From Antitrichia curtipendula (Eukaryota; Streptophyta; Bryopsida; Hypnales; Leucodontaceae): 64,000 nucleotides of DNA. A program made the translations under genes and the position numbers. The stretch covers positions 19,426,981 to 19,490,980 of the forward strand of contig OX579640.1 in assembly GCA_951230915.1 (NCBI GenBank), written 5' to 3'. The notes below the pieces were generated by a model. The model did no database searches. It saw only the letters and a program-made list of their open reading frames with translations, and was not told where the DNA came from. Position 1 is the first letter of the stretch, and every line of letters begins with the position of its first letter. Of this stretch, positions 48,616 through 61,102 are shown piece after piece.

Positions 48616-51353
48616 TCAAACAGTCACTGCGGTGGCTTGCCTTGCACAAGACCTAGCAAGAAAGCGGTTGATGATTTCAGAGTCCAAAGAGCGAACGGCA
48701 ACTTGGACATCGGCAGGGAGCTTGGCTTGCATGCTTTGGCTGGTCATGTTGATGGGCTCACTCAAACTGTTGCGGCCGGTTCCTCCTAGAGAAGCGTAGG
48801 ATGCAATCTCCCCATCGTCAGCTAGTCCAGTTCTCTTGATTTGATCGTAGGCTCTTGTCACCTGCTCAGAAAAAACAAACAGTGAGATTCAACAGCAGGA
48901 TGGTTTTGTATCTATACTTCAACCTCCAAATGCTCAAATGGCTAAAAGTGTCCACGTCTGTATCTACAGGACTCGATATAAGTTAATTAGGAATCTTCAA
49001 GAAAGGTAACGAAAATCACACGAAAGAAATATCAAACCCTGCATTCTTATATATGATAAAAAAATATATGCTTTGAGCACTACTATAATTGACTAATAGC
49101 TTCCAAATCATACTGCAAACATTTGACAGAAAAGCATGACAGTGAAAGGACAAGCTATGCTAATGTGCCCCCACCCTCTTGAATTCTTCAGCTGACGCTT
49201 CCAGTTCCCCTCCCGCTTGTCTGTCAGGATGAAACTTCGCAGCCAAAGCCCGGTATGCGCTACGCACCTTTCATCCACGACGAAAATCCAGTAAGAGACA
49301 AATCCTCAGAGAGAGAAAATGAGGTAGAAGACCTGACCTCCACCATCATATTTTAAAAACTAATGGATCACATCACACAGCGAGTTTAAAATTTGAACCA
49401 ACATCATATGCAACTGGAAGTGAGACAATTAAGCCATTGCATTAATGACGTGTTTGAGGTACTGAGTGTCCAATCCATCTCAAATACTATTAGCATGCCA
49501 CATGGGAGCCATGTAAACGCCATCTCTTCATGTTGATTGGACTAATGTAAAGTCCACATTGAACAAAATGGAGTAAAGCAAACAAAAAATTATTAATGCA
49601 CCAATCAAGGTCTAGGATTTCTTGACCCGTGCAATCTAATGTAGTCCTAATTAAATCTTTGAAAAGTATGGAAATACAAACCCTTAAATGGTTACCTGAG
49701 AAGTAGAAGCTCCTTTGCCAAGCCCAAGCACGGAGTAAGGACATTCAACATTGGTCAGCGGTTGCGATGAGTTCCCAACTCCCAAGACGAACTCATAAAA
49801 TGCCTCGGCAGGTTCGTATGCATACTCTAAGCTGCAACCGAATAGAAAACGTCACCCTTGTGAACACCAGCAACTCCACCAAGTCACAAGAGGAACACAC
49901 TATCCCAAATCTTAGTCCAGCACAACGAACAGCAAACCCTTAACCTAAATAGAGATTCTTATGGATAAGTGTGAACCCCACTTGTTTCTGGGAATGGTGC
50001 GCAGCGAAGGAGCTCCTTTCCCAGCACATTCCGCCACTTCCCTGTGTAAACACATAATGTCAATGAAGTTTATATTAATGAGCAAAGGAACCTCTACATC
50101 AAATCTTTCTAGTGAAATAGTGGGATTCAGGCTTCGTTGAATGCAAAGCATTCAAAGGTGGAAACATTCCAAGGGGAATGAGTACGTCCAAGCGAAGGTT
50201 TTCAAAGTTAACCTAGAAAACCTAACGTCCCATCTCTCCCACTCAGGTAATGGCACTGCAATGAATTTAACATCAATTTAGTTCATCATCTCATGTTGGT
50301 ATGCATCTCTTAGGTGACTGAGGTCATGTGAGGTCTCCATTCACCATACAGGTGAACTTTGAACCATCCCCTACAAAATCTAGAAACTTGGACCATGTAA
50401 GATTTTGCACATTTTTTTGTGTGTTAAGCTACAAAACAATTGCAAGAAAACTAATTAGATCAATTATTTTCAAAGTTAGCGCAATTCAAAGTTCACATGT
50501 ATGGTTAATGGAACCTTTAATGTACTGCATGGTTAATGGAGCCTCTACCTTAACTATGTAAGCACTTAGACTCTAAATAGGTGATGGCAATACTTCCATT
50601 GCAACACACCCATTCCTCAGGGTTCGAAACCATCTATTGAATTTTTAATTTGAAAATTCACACAAAATTCAGTAGGATTGTTGCGTACCGGCACAGAACA
50701 GGCAAGGCCACGGGCAAGGCCAGAGAAGCATCCCAGTCCGACACCAACGCAAGCTCCGCAACCGGAAGCCAGTCGCCCAGCACTCGGTGACTCTTGCTGT
50801 CTTTCTGTCGCACGCATATCACGAACTCACGAACCTCCCCTTCCTGCGTGTGCTCCGCGACCAACCTCGTGTACACCTGCTCCGACCTCCTCAGCAACAA
50901 CGCTGCGTCAAAAGCTGCACACAACAAATCCCTCAAAACCCTAATTCCACCCAAAAATGCAACCATATCCAAAAAAAATAACAAAATTTCGCCACGCTCT
51001 TGGCTTGGTCACGATTTTGACACCGAAGTCGCCCCGGGAACCAGTAATCACCCAAACCCTACATCACTCCAACTCCAAACCCTAAATTCACCCCCAAATG
51101 AAACCATATCCAAAAAACTGATAGAATTTCACCACTCACTGGGCTTGGTCACAGCTTTGACACCGAAGCCACCCCCGGAACTTGAACTCTTCTTATTCTT
51201 CTGCGCTTGGCACCGAATGTCGGAATTCCGAACCCTAAAAGCCGACACGGAGCTCGGGAAGTGCAAACCCCTAGAGGATGACGAGCAACAGGGAGACGCA
51301 GAAGCAGGAGCACCGAGAATGAGCCGACTGGTGCCAATTGTGACACTTTCCAT
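48616..51353 (-). CDS. Plastid-type J-domain (DnaJ-like) protein
   Basis: Six exons (51140-51353, 50689-50914, 49982-50041, 49696-49831, 49175-49267, 48616-48861) join to about 324 residues. Residues 1-50 are rich in Ser/Ala/Arg, with few acidic residues, as in chloroplast transit peptides. Residues 75-150 (LLLRRSEQVYTRLV, then VREFVICVRQK, GDWLPVAELALV) form a domain I do not recognise. The J domain covers about 195-255: CPYSVLGLGKGAS, then RSAYRALAAKFHPDR with the HPD motif, then FKRVTRAYDQIK. HPD lets J proteins stimulate Hsp70 ATPase. The C-terminal 60 residues carry no known motif. There is no Gly/Phe or zinc-finger region, so it is a class C J protein. The exon 3 donor (AA|GTGGGG) was chosen because it keeps frame; it is the least certain join. 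Confidence 0.8.
50951..51187 (-). repeat. Duplicated exon end within intron 1 of the J-protein gene
   Basis: About 50,951-51,050 and 51,096-51,187 are direct copies. Both hold CTTGGTCAC, then TTTGACACCGAAG, then the end of exon 1. The inner copy would read GVKIVTKP where the exon reads GVKAVTKP, but its donor has changed from GTGAGT to GCGTGG and is dead. Confidence 0.65.
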
Positions 51354-52463
51354 GGCTACAGAATTTTTTCCACCACGGCGCTAGCAATTGTCACCACCAC
51401 AAATCAAGAGCTTCTTCTCCCTGAAAATGCAATTGCAATTCCTCTAGTTCTCATAGCTGTGGTATTATCATGACGCCCAAATGCTGGAAAGACATATTGG
51501 GTGAGGAAATTCCAAACTGCTGATACTTGCACTGAGAAATGGGAATTTGTGGTGAAAGTTGTGTGTAAACGCAAATGGGAATTTGTTTCTGAGAGGTGAA
51601 TGTTCGGGAGAGAAGAATGCTTGCAACAGAGAAGAGAATTGAGCGAGAAGAAGAGATTGCAAATGGTGGGTGAGAAGGAGAAGGAAGGGCATCATACCCT
51701 AAACCCCGGCTGGGTGATAAACCCTCATCCAACCTCTTATGATGCTTGTGTGTGTGGCTTCTGTGCCCAAGTGAATGTACTGTTCACACTATTCAGTGCG
51801 AGCCACACTATTTCAAAGTTGAATTTCACCCACCATCCACAACATTGTATAACTGGGTACCAGGGCTAGATTGCACCAGGAAAAAATAATTTGGCTATGA
51901 AATGGCAAAAAATCGTGAAGATTTTTGCCATAAAACTTCAAATTATAAAGAAATCTTGGATGAAATCACTAGATTGTGGATGGAAATAGAATTATAGACA
52001 TGTGACATGTATAAATGTGATATTTTGTGTCCAATATGTGGAGGAATGCTGAAATTTGGAGCAATACCATAGCATTTTATATTGCCACTTTGGGACTTCT
52101 TAAAAAATGAAAAAACAAAATTGATGGGTATCCATGCACCCATACAAATGCTTGTCTACAATAAATTCCTGGAATGAATGAGAGCCTAGGTTGCTTTTAA
52201 GTACACCTGTTTTTAGTAGTTTGAAAATTTGTAGTTTATTCTTATGGTATCCAAAAATGCATAAAAAGAAAATTTTTAAAATACTCATTTGACTTCCAAC
52301 AAGATATAGCAAAAAATTTAGGTAATTCAGTATTTAGAATAATGTTCAAATACTTATTCAATTGTAACAATTGTAACAATATATCTTCAATTTTTTATTA
52401 TAACATTATATTATAATATACACAATGGAAACTTCTCATTTTTAATTATGTGATATCTAATTT

Positions 52464-52525
<62 letters not shown>

Positions 52526-53804
52526 CTATACTTTAATGTAGATTTTTCCTCCAACAATTGTTTTCAACTAGAGCAACCGTTAAACAACATTCCTTTACCT
52601 AGCAAGCAACCCAAAGGGCAATAAAAAAATTTGACGTATGGATCTTATTGCTTGCTTGAAGTTTGTGCAATCAAGGCATGCAACGATGAATAGTGAACAA
52701 ATGCTATGACTTTACAACCTAAATGCAAGTGCTTGGCAAGCCATAATGACTATAGGAGTGGGTCTAGTAAGTTGAACCATTCCCAAGACATTTTGGATCA
52801 AAGATTCTATCAAAAGCAAGTCCTCAAGGATCCAACTTGTCCTTTAAAGGTTAATATGGTTAGAATCCTACTATCAAGGAATTGTAACTTGAAATTCTTT
52901 GGCAATGTATATTTCTAACTAGCATTACAAATGATCCCATATCATTTTGTTGAGAACAATCAATAAAAGTATTGCTTTTAAATCAATTTACCTAGTCCAC
53001 AAAGTTTTTTGAGTAGTGTATCACTCATCAATTACTAGTGAATGATACAATTCTCGTCAAGGATTATAGATAGTGGACCCATTTCCAACCAATTCAACAA
53101 GTGAACATATTTGAAGTGCAAGGATGTTGTGTGGAAAAAATTCTCCATATATAGAAATAGATTTCAGAAAGATCCCATAATATTTCACAATTTTATTTCC
53201 CAAAACAAAATTACCATGAATTTGTACGTGAGGATTATGTTTGTCCAATATTGATCATATAGGTCATCATGTTTCCAATGACGGGCTAGTTGCAAAATCT
53301 AAGAGTCGTAGAGCCAATCATATTACACCATATGTGCACCATAAGTGATCATTAACTCATCTCTTCCTGCACAGAAATAGAGCACCCTACATTGCCAAAA
53401 TGGGGGGTGATCAAGAATGGGTTGGCTACCTCAGATTTCTTCATCTCTACCATTATAGGTATTCCTCACATTATGGTAACTACACCTAATTGCAACCGTG
53501 TTCAAAAACCAAACCCTGCATATTCTTCCCTTAAATGTACAAGACAGCATCCAAAATTAATAAACAAAAGTTCAAAAACTGTTCCCGGCAAATGCAACTT
53601 CATCTTCAGTCCTATCGTTTTCACCCTAGTGAGCCAGTGCACACCGAAGCAAAACCCAAAAGTTGTGAAAGGACGAAAAATGCGATACTCATGTGAAAGA
53701 TTTTAATCAATATAATTGAACCCCAATGGAAGCAATATAAAAAAATGAAACAAAACTCTACTTGGAAATCATCTCCCTAGTTCTAAAGCCGTGACAACAA
53801 TGAC
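51354..53804. other. J-protein promoter, AT-rich spacer, microsatellite
   Basis: The first 400 bp are GC-richer and probably carry the leader and promoter of the J-protein gene. The remainder is AT-rich. A TAA microsatellite of about 58 bp occupies 52,464-52,521. No gene was seen. Confidence 0.5.
52464..52521. repeat. TAA trinucleotide microsatellite
   Basis: About nineteen uninterrupted units. Confidence 0.95.
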
Positions 53805-56800
53805 TCATGTCTGAGTCTCCATTTCTATCACCTTAGCCAGCACTTCAGGAGGTTCCGAAAGCAGGGTGTTGATGATAGCCGCATCCGCTAACAACACGTC
53901 CGGCGCTTCCACCACCTCCCCCTCCGAGTAGTACGAACTCTCCTCTGATTCCGACTCCGAAGCTAGTTCTACAATCCCATCCAACAAGAAGTTGTTGTTC
54001 ACAAAGAACCTGAGACATTGCAAGATGTAGCTCTTGTCGCGCGTAATCTCAGGCTGCAAGAGCTTTGACAGCAAAGTCGGTGGTCTTCTCTTCTCTAAAA
54101 CCGCACCCTTCTGATGACGACGCCGGCGTGCGGCTCCGGCTTCTTCTCCACCTTTCTTGCTACGAATATGCGCAAAGTGGCACCTGTTTGCCTTTTTACA
54201 CCGACCTCGTTGATAGAAATAGCATGGAGCTCTGGGAGCTTTCTCCAAAGGCTGGCTCCCTGCTTCTGGTGGCGCCACTTTCACCTCCTCGGGGTTCTCG
54301 CACTCGGCTTGTGTGGGCAACTCAGCACCGGAATTGCTGTGACTGTTACTTAGATCAGTGTTCGTGCGAGCCGACTTGGGAGGGTGCTCTTCTGCGTTGA
54401 CGGTAGCATCCTCACCAAGTTTCCGTTTCTTCAAGTCAGATCCAATTATTGTTGAGGCAGAGGAGCCGTTCACTGTTGGGGATGGCATTTGCTTACTTCG
54501 GTCAGAGATCTTCCGGCCTCTTGATCTGTCATCTTTGTTGGATAAGTAATGGGCCGGAACTTCTGCAACTGGACAGCCCAATTCAGCCTGTCTTGCCAGA
54601 ATCTCCTTCATTCTCTGCACAGTTGAAATTCCCAGAACATGTATGAGTGCTTGAAAAGAGGCAGGAATAGTATAGAGAGACCACCGTGCAGACCCAGCAT
54701 TCTATAAGGTATAAAGTCTAATCTGTTCAAGTGTAAAGGAACCCTAGTGTATTCGATCCTAAGCAGGAAGGCCGTTCCAACATTATCACAAACCCGCCAT
54801 CATCTGCGGGGTGTTCAAGCATGAAGCGAGGAGGAAGAAACCCTATAGTATGTATACAAACAAGCCTCTTGGTAATGGCATTCCTTCTCTTCCAAAAGTT
54901 CACTACCCAAGAGGAAATGCACATTTAAGGTAAGCAACTCTGCTACTGAAAATTAAATGAACAAAACATGTAAAGCAGAGCCACAAAAACTAAACTACTT
55001 GAAAGTCATTATGAAGTTGGCAATCAAACTCTAAAAGAAAATTCGAAAATTCAGTTAAATGTGGTGTTACAAATGGGCGGGACATTTTGATAATTACCTT
55101 TCGGCGCTGCTTGGCATCCTCATCTATCAGCTCGCCTCGTGCCACCTTCCCTTCAAGGATATCTTTCTGCAAAACATTCCAAGTGCCAACATGTCATAAA
55201 GTGCCCACTTCCACTGAATCTGAGCTACAAGGAAGAAAAAACATCCTTTAACTACCAAGAACAAACCTTGCATTCCTTAGCATAACCTATAAAATTTCTC
55301 CTAATTATATACTCGCTTGGAAGTTTTCTTATCACCTTGCGCTCAATGTTTAGCCGAGTAGGATAGTTCCTCCTTCTCTCCTCACGCCATGCTTTGATTT
55401 CGGCCTTACTTTCTACTGATTTTTTTAATGCAGCCCTGAACAAATCAACCAGAATGAATTCAGTACAGAAAAAGCTTCTATCTCAAGAATATGATTGAAA
55501 GAACTAAAGTGAAACAGAAATGCGTAATTTCCACTCTAATTACCCGAAATTCAATCAGGTTTTGGAACTCACCTCATGGGGAGTGGATTACTGGATTTGC
55601 AATGGACCGTTAGCTTGTGCTCTTTCACAACCTTTCCTGCACAATTCAATATCCAGTGACATATGTCACAACGAATGGAACTTGACACAGCAGAAAGATC
55701 CAATGCCTAGCTAAAACTCCAGAACACAGGGCATGCAGTAGAAACACTGTCCAAACCTTACCAGAAGCCGAAAACGAGCAACCAGGATCGTCACATGGTA
55801 CATGAGTGTTCATGTGCGCTGTATATTGGGCATAGACCGCAAAAGTCTTCTCACATGGTTCACAGTTCAGCTGCTTTGACTGCAAACTGAAACAACCACA
55901 ATCAAGAATTAGCGTATTGGAAGGTGAAATTGCTATGACAGTCATTAACAAGAGCTTGGCAAAATCCACCAGCGCCAAAACAAACTAAACCCTAATCAAA
56001 CAGACGAATCGGTAGCGTCAACACCTAATCCGTAAAGAACCAAGGACTCAAGGTTTTTAACAAGGTCAATTCAATTGACCATAATGTGGCCGAATTTATC
56101 ACATTAAGAGGCCGAATTTCATGTCATTAACGAACGTGGCATTTGTCGGTCAAGAGATGAAATCAAATCGGATAAAAGGTCCTGCGGTCAATTTAGGGTT
56201 TAGAATTTCTACTTACGGAGGCAGCGCTTGGCGATTCCCGTACTGGCTTCGACCCGCGGCACCACCACCAGAAGAGTATTGCCGACTATTTTCAAACCCC
56301 CTGTCTGGCCTCCTCACCTCACCACCACTCGCCTTCCCAACAAACGACTGCACATTCCCTGCTCTCCCCTGAAAGCTTCCACCCCCATTCCCAGGACCTT
56401 CCACTCTCCCCTGAAAGCTTCCAACTCCGTTCCCAAGGCCTTCTGCTCTCCCCTGAAACCCTAAACCCCCTGTATACCCTTGCGAAGGCGCAGGTTGCCA
56501 ATTCCTCGTCTCCTGCTGCTGCTGCTGTTGCTGCTGTTGCTGCTGCTGCTGTTCGTTGTATCCCCGGGCACCGTAACCCCATATCGGAGCCGGCTCCGCC
56601 ATTGTTGGCCTGCTGTACGCCCACCCGGCAGGAACTCCTTGGATCGCCATCGCTTGAGGCATTGGATTTCCTACAACTTGTGTAGGCACTCCAACGAGGG
56701 CGGGGTACTGATGCATCTGAGGCTGCTGCACCAAGTACATTGGCTGGAGCTGTTGCTGCTGCTGCGGTTGAAGCTCCTGTGAGTTTCTGACATACTGCGG

Positions 56801-56896
56801 AAGAGGAGAATTGGCCGTGGTGTAATATTGTACACCAGGATTTGGAGGCAACACGTACGTTGGTTGCCCATACATGTTCGGATGTGCGGGCCTCAT
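53805..56896 (-). CDS. NUFIP: NUFIP-like protein, C2H2 plus CCCH zinc fingers
   Basis: Six exons (56217-56896, 55762-55886, 55573-55636, 55336-55435, 55098-55166, 53805-54614) join to about 615 residues. The N-terminal 226 residues are Gln/Pro/Gly-rich with a run of 13 Gln. A C2H2 finger follows (CEPCEKTF, then YTAHMNTH) with an adjoining CDDPGC and KEHKLTVHC. Next is the NUFIP core: EIKAWREERRRNYPTRLNIE, then ILEGKVARGELIDEDA. A CCCH finger (CYFYQRGRCKKANRCHFAH, spacing 7-5-3) sits near residue 480, and an acidic Ser/Glu tail closes the protein. This order matches plant NUFIP (At5g18440). NUFIP bridges the R2TP chaperone and Snu13/15.5K during box C/D snoRNP assembly in the nucleus. Frames and splice sites agree at every join. 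Confidence 0.9.
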
Positions 56897-56964
56897 TTGG
56901 AAGGGGAAAACTTCGAACTTCGGACGAGGTACTGGCTAAGGTCTCATGAAGGTGGGAAGCTCGT

Positions 56965-56982
56965 TAAACCCTAAACCCTAAT
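56965..56982 (-). promoter_or_regulatory. Double telo-box in the NUFIP promoter or leader
   Basis: Two overlapping AAACCCTAA motifs lie 69-86 bases upstream of the NUFIP ATG. Telo-boxes are common near the start of plant ribosomal-protein and ribosome-biogenesis genes. That suits a snoRNP assembly factor. Confidence 0.55.
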
Positions 56983-58912
56983 AGCAAAGCGTTGCAAAAG
57001 CTCGTCTTGGAAACAAAATATTTTCTTCGTTATTTATGCTGGACGATTGTGGATGAACGGAATTCTACGGCAGTCAGTTACTAGTTAGTTCTTCTAGTAA
57101 GAAGAAGCACCTGGGGTACCAGAGTCTCTAAAAGTTATCACGCAAACTTTCTCACACGTGGCTTTTGTCAATGCGAATTCTCTTGCCTCTTCACCAAAAT
57201 ATTCTCATTAGGCTGCCCCACACTATTTTTCAGCATTTCACACTAATTTATCTAACCAATTGATAATGAATAAAGTATTTTGGGGTTTCTATTATGTACC
57301 TACATTGCAGGATTTGAAATCTAAATTTGCATCATGTATGTTAGATTAGATAACCTAGTAAATCTATTTTGTAGGTCAACAAATAGAAAAAATTAAAAAA
57401 AAGTAGTTGGGATGACACCCTTGAACTACATGCCAAGTCATTCTTAGGGCCTTAATTACTAGTTTTTTTTTTTTGAAATCACACTATTATATGAAATATA
57501 TAGATGAATAAGTAAAATTGACTACATTTTTATTTTTAAAAGTAAATTGAATGTTGACTAGTTAAGTGGATGCTACTATGAAGTTGCATTCATTGTGTTC
57601 AATGTCATTTTTCATCTAGAAAAAAACTTTTAGGATGTTGGTTATGGACATTGTTGGATGCCCAACGTAATAAATTAATGTAAAATGTTGATGGATTCTT
57701 ACTACATAAAATTTGAATGTGTACTAAAATCAAGGTATGAGTTTTTTTTTTTCTAAATCATGCATTATTAATATACAAAAATATTTAGTACTTTAAACAC
57801 ATGTACTACAAAATTTTGTGTTTGAATTATATGATGTTGATCACTTTATATTTTAGATGATAATATCAAAATTGAAATACAAAAAATAGAGATCTTATTT
57901 CTGGTGAATTTTCAAAGTCATTTTATTCTAAATTGAATTTTCAAAGGTCAATAAGATTTTTCATATTTGAATGCATGAGTATTTTCTAAAATTCATTTCT
58001 TACATCTATTTTTTAATGCAAATTCCGAAAAGTTGAAAAAGTCATATATAATAGGATAAAAGTGCAAAATGTTTGTATTATTTGGATGTCATTCATTGCG
58101 TTCCCAACACAAAATTGATCAAAACTTTTAGAAATTTTGATTGTTATAATTGAAATTCATTTCAAAGGTAAATGGTACACTATTTAAATCAATCTATTTT
58201 TTTGTACTTTAAAAAAATTTACTATTTAGTACTCAATTTCTCTAATTTGACACGCTTTAAATTTAAGGATTTTTAGCATTGTAATGAATTTGAAACAATG
58301 ATTTTCACTTGGAATTTTGCATATTATATTATTCTACTAGGTTTGCAACTATTTTGGGGAGGGATTTAAAAAGAAAAAAATTTCTTGTTGTCTATATAGA
58401 TGTAAAGAAGGCTATGTTGTGTGCGCATATTCAAAAATTCAAAAAATGCCTTTCCATAAATTCTTTGGTGAAATCCTATCTTCAACAAATTTTTGAATTT
58501 TTGAATTTTTGAATTTTTATTGAATTTTTTTGAGCTTTTTTACTTTTATAACAATTTAAAGAAAAAAATATCTATTTTCTTAAAAATTCCATTGACATTT
58601 TTTGTACATCTCCTCTGAATTAAAAAAATTTAGGTCATAATAACTAGAAATTCATTATTTGTAGTACTCTATTCATAATCTATATTTAATTTTGTTATTG
58701 AATTATTATTTTCAAAAGCTCTATAAGTATTGTAAAGTAAAATTGGTAAGTAATTTATGTTTTCATCCTATTTCAAATCTTGATTTTGTCCAAAATCTTT
58801 GGGTAGTAACTATTATATAGTGTTGTCTTTTGAACGCATAGTCACTCAGAAAACTAACTTATGATTTAATTCTTGAACTTGTCCCTCCTCTCCAAATTTG
58901 TACACAAGCCAT

Positions 58913-58913
<1 letters not shown>
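56983..58913. other. NUFIP upstream region and AT-rich spacer
   Basis: A copy of the dispersed motif (GCTTTTGTCAATGCGAA) lies at 57,161. The rest is AT-rich with long T and A runs and no coding signal. Confidence 0.55.
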
Positions 58914-58987
<74 letters not shown>

Positions 58988-59000
58988 TACATACATACAA
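58914..59000. repeat. Compound TA / CA / CATA microsatellite
   Basis: About 56 bp of TA units run directly into CA units and then CATA units. It abuts the fold-back element at 59058. Confidence 0.95.
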
Positions 59001-59057
59001 ATTCACCCACCACCTTTAACATCTCAAACTTAAGGAAGGACGATTTTTTAACAAATA

Positions 59058-59339
59058 TCGTACTGATTCAGTGGCTTCATACCTGCGTACTATAATTGTA
59101 CATATTACGTGTATTTAGACGCACTGAATCAGTGCCAAAACAATGAATATCAATAATGTATGATTCTTGTACTATTATTAGTATAGTTTAGGTGCATTTT
59201 GGATATCACATTTGTATAATTAAAATACATCAATCGTACGCTTTTGGAAAACTTTTTAATGACATTGATTCAGTGCGTCTAAATACACGTAATATGTACG
59301 ATTATAGTACGCACGTATGAAGCAACTGAATCAGTACGA
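59058..59339. mobile_element. Fold-back MITE with arms of about 80 bp and TA flanks
   Basis: The left arm TCGTACTGATTCAGTGGC, continuing to GACGCACTGAATCAGTG, is mirrored by the right arm from CATTGATTCAGTGCG to CTGAATCAGTACGA with only a few mismatches over about 80 bp. Each arm itself has an ACTGATTCAGT-type palindrome near both ends. TA occurs just outside both termini, as in Tc1/mariner (Stowaway-like) insertions. No ORF. Confidence 0.8.
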
Positions 59340-59659
59340 TATCTCCAAATGGACGACCAAATCAATGGTTCCTCTTTACTTTTTTGCAAACATGATCAAT
59401 GGCAAGGGAGGGTGGTCCTTTTTTCCTAGTATAATTGATGGCTCTTGTTTTTTCGGCCGGTGGGTGGGTGGATTTTCAAAGTGGCATCATCTTTTCATGA
59501 GATAGTAACTATTAAGGGGCTCACAAACGATACTTGGCATAAGGTTTTCTAAAAGAATAAACACTAATCACAATACATTTTTCAAATATTCAATGAAATT
59601 GACTTCTACCATATAATATTTATGTAAGAAGCATACTAGTTGATATGCATAATGTTCTA

Positions 59660-60545
59660 CAGTCATCAAGAATCAAACACTTTTATGGTACCAGCTGCAA
59701 TTTGCTTACAAACATGGCAAAAGAATCTATTCCATGTTCAATTCTTTGAGCACATCCTACACAACATATTCTATGACCATGGTGGATGAAAGCAAATTGC
59801 CTCCTCCTTAATAAACACATAACACACAATTCTCCTTCAGGAATATCTATCAAGTTCTTTGCCTCTTCTTCCATTAATTTATATTGTCTATTTTCTTCAT
59901 CTACTTGTTGTTGACGCTCCAATTCTCAACGTTGCTTCCACCTTATATAAAATAAATGAAAATAGGCTATATGCCCACTTTAGTTTTCATTATCTTCAAA
60001 TGATTAAAATAAAATTTAGATATTGTAGATTATTTTTTTAATTTAAAGATATTTAGCATTGAAAATAATTACACTAATAAGAAGAACTTTGTAGGACTAA
60101 TAAGAATGAAGAATCCATCATTTCTAATCTTCTAAACTCTTATCTAATGCCCACAAATTACAGGGAGGAAGTTTATAAATTATTTTCTCTTCAAGAGTGG
60201 ACACTTCAATAAGAATTTAAAATCTTTATCTTGAATTTGATGACGTGATGTTTGTATGCCCAATTACTTATTTTCTAAGCCATTAGCAATTTCATAAAAT
60301 CAAATGCTTCAAAATTTAGCAACATTTACATTTGCAAAGATGTTAAAAGAAACAAAAAAAAACAAGATATCATTATAATCTTACAACTTATTTGGCCAAA
60401 GCGTAGCCCAACACTCCTATAGAGATGGTGGTAGCATTAATCCCAACCCAAAACAACAACTTGGTTCCACTAGCAAGTTCCATCACCAATTGCTCATAGA
60501 TGTACTCATTCCTACACAAAGCTAGAATTGCATTAGGTTAGTTAC
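59660..60545 (-). pseudogene. Broken SP1/MUL1-type RING E3 ubiquitin ligase
   Basis: Two exon relics on the minus strand. The upstream piece (about 60,400-60,530) encodes EQLVMELASGTKLLFWVG and a membrane-helix stretch (SIGVLGYALAK). The downstream piece (59,944 to about 59,662) encodes RWKQR, a stop, ELERQQQVDEENRQYKLMEE, then the RING: CVMCLLRRRQFAF, HHGH, ICCVGCAQRIEHG. After a frameshift it ends CHVCKQ and IKVFDS. Plant SP1-like ligases of the chloroplast or mitochondrial outer membrane have this order of membrane segment then C-terminal RING. Defects: TGA stop after RWKQR, the third RING cysteine replaced by His, and a frameshift before the last CxxC. No upstream GIDE-domain exons were found. 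Confidence 0.75.
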
Positions 60546-61102
60546 TTGGTTAGTTACAAAGGACTCTAACAATAAACAATTTAAAATTAATCATGAATGT
60601 AATGGATTTAAGTGTAAAAAAGATTAAGGCTTATTTTGGCTCTAAAGACAATAAATGTCTTATTGACCTATAATACTTTTGCATACCAAATCATGATTTT
60701 TTTGTGTGCTTAAAGGCACATGCACCCGTAATCACCACTTGAAATGAAATCAATGTCTTTTGTATATTTCAATTGACAATTATGGATCTAGATACATTAC
60801 CCCTTAAATGTTAAGGGCTTTGAAAAAATAAATCAAAAAAATCCAATCAAAAAGATAAGGTCTAATATTTTAGGGTTAAATCATTTACTCTCAGGAATTT
60901 CAACTAGTCAACCAATAACACATTTCACTCATTTTCAAATTGAAATACACTGATTGGTGGACTTGCCACGTCAATAGCTAACCATACAGTCCTAAAGGAA
61001 AGGTGTTTGTAAACTCAAAGGCCTTGACCAAGCAAACTATTTGATCTAGTGTTGGGTGGGTATCAAGAAACTCATACCATTTATGAAAATTTCCCTTCGA
61101 TA
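60546..61102. other. Spacer with a type B MITE fragment
   Basis: At about 60,665-60,730 the string TAATACTTTTGCATACCAAA followed by AAAGGCACATGCACCCG resembles the body of the type B element. No gene was seen. Confidence 0.4.

Noticed and set aside
50617..50640. GGGTTCGAAACC as a tRNA B box
   Set aside because: No matching A box or acceptor/anticodon stems could be placed around it.
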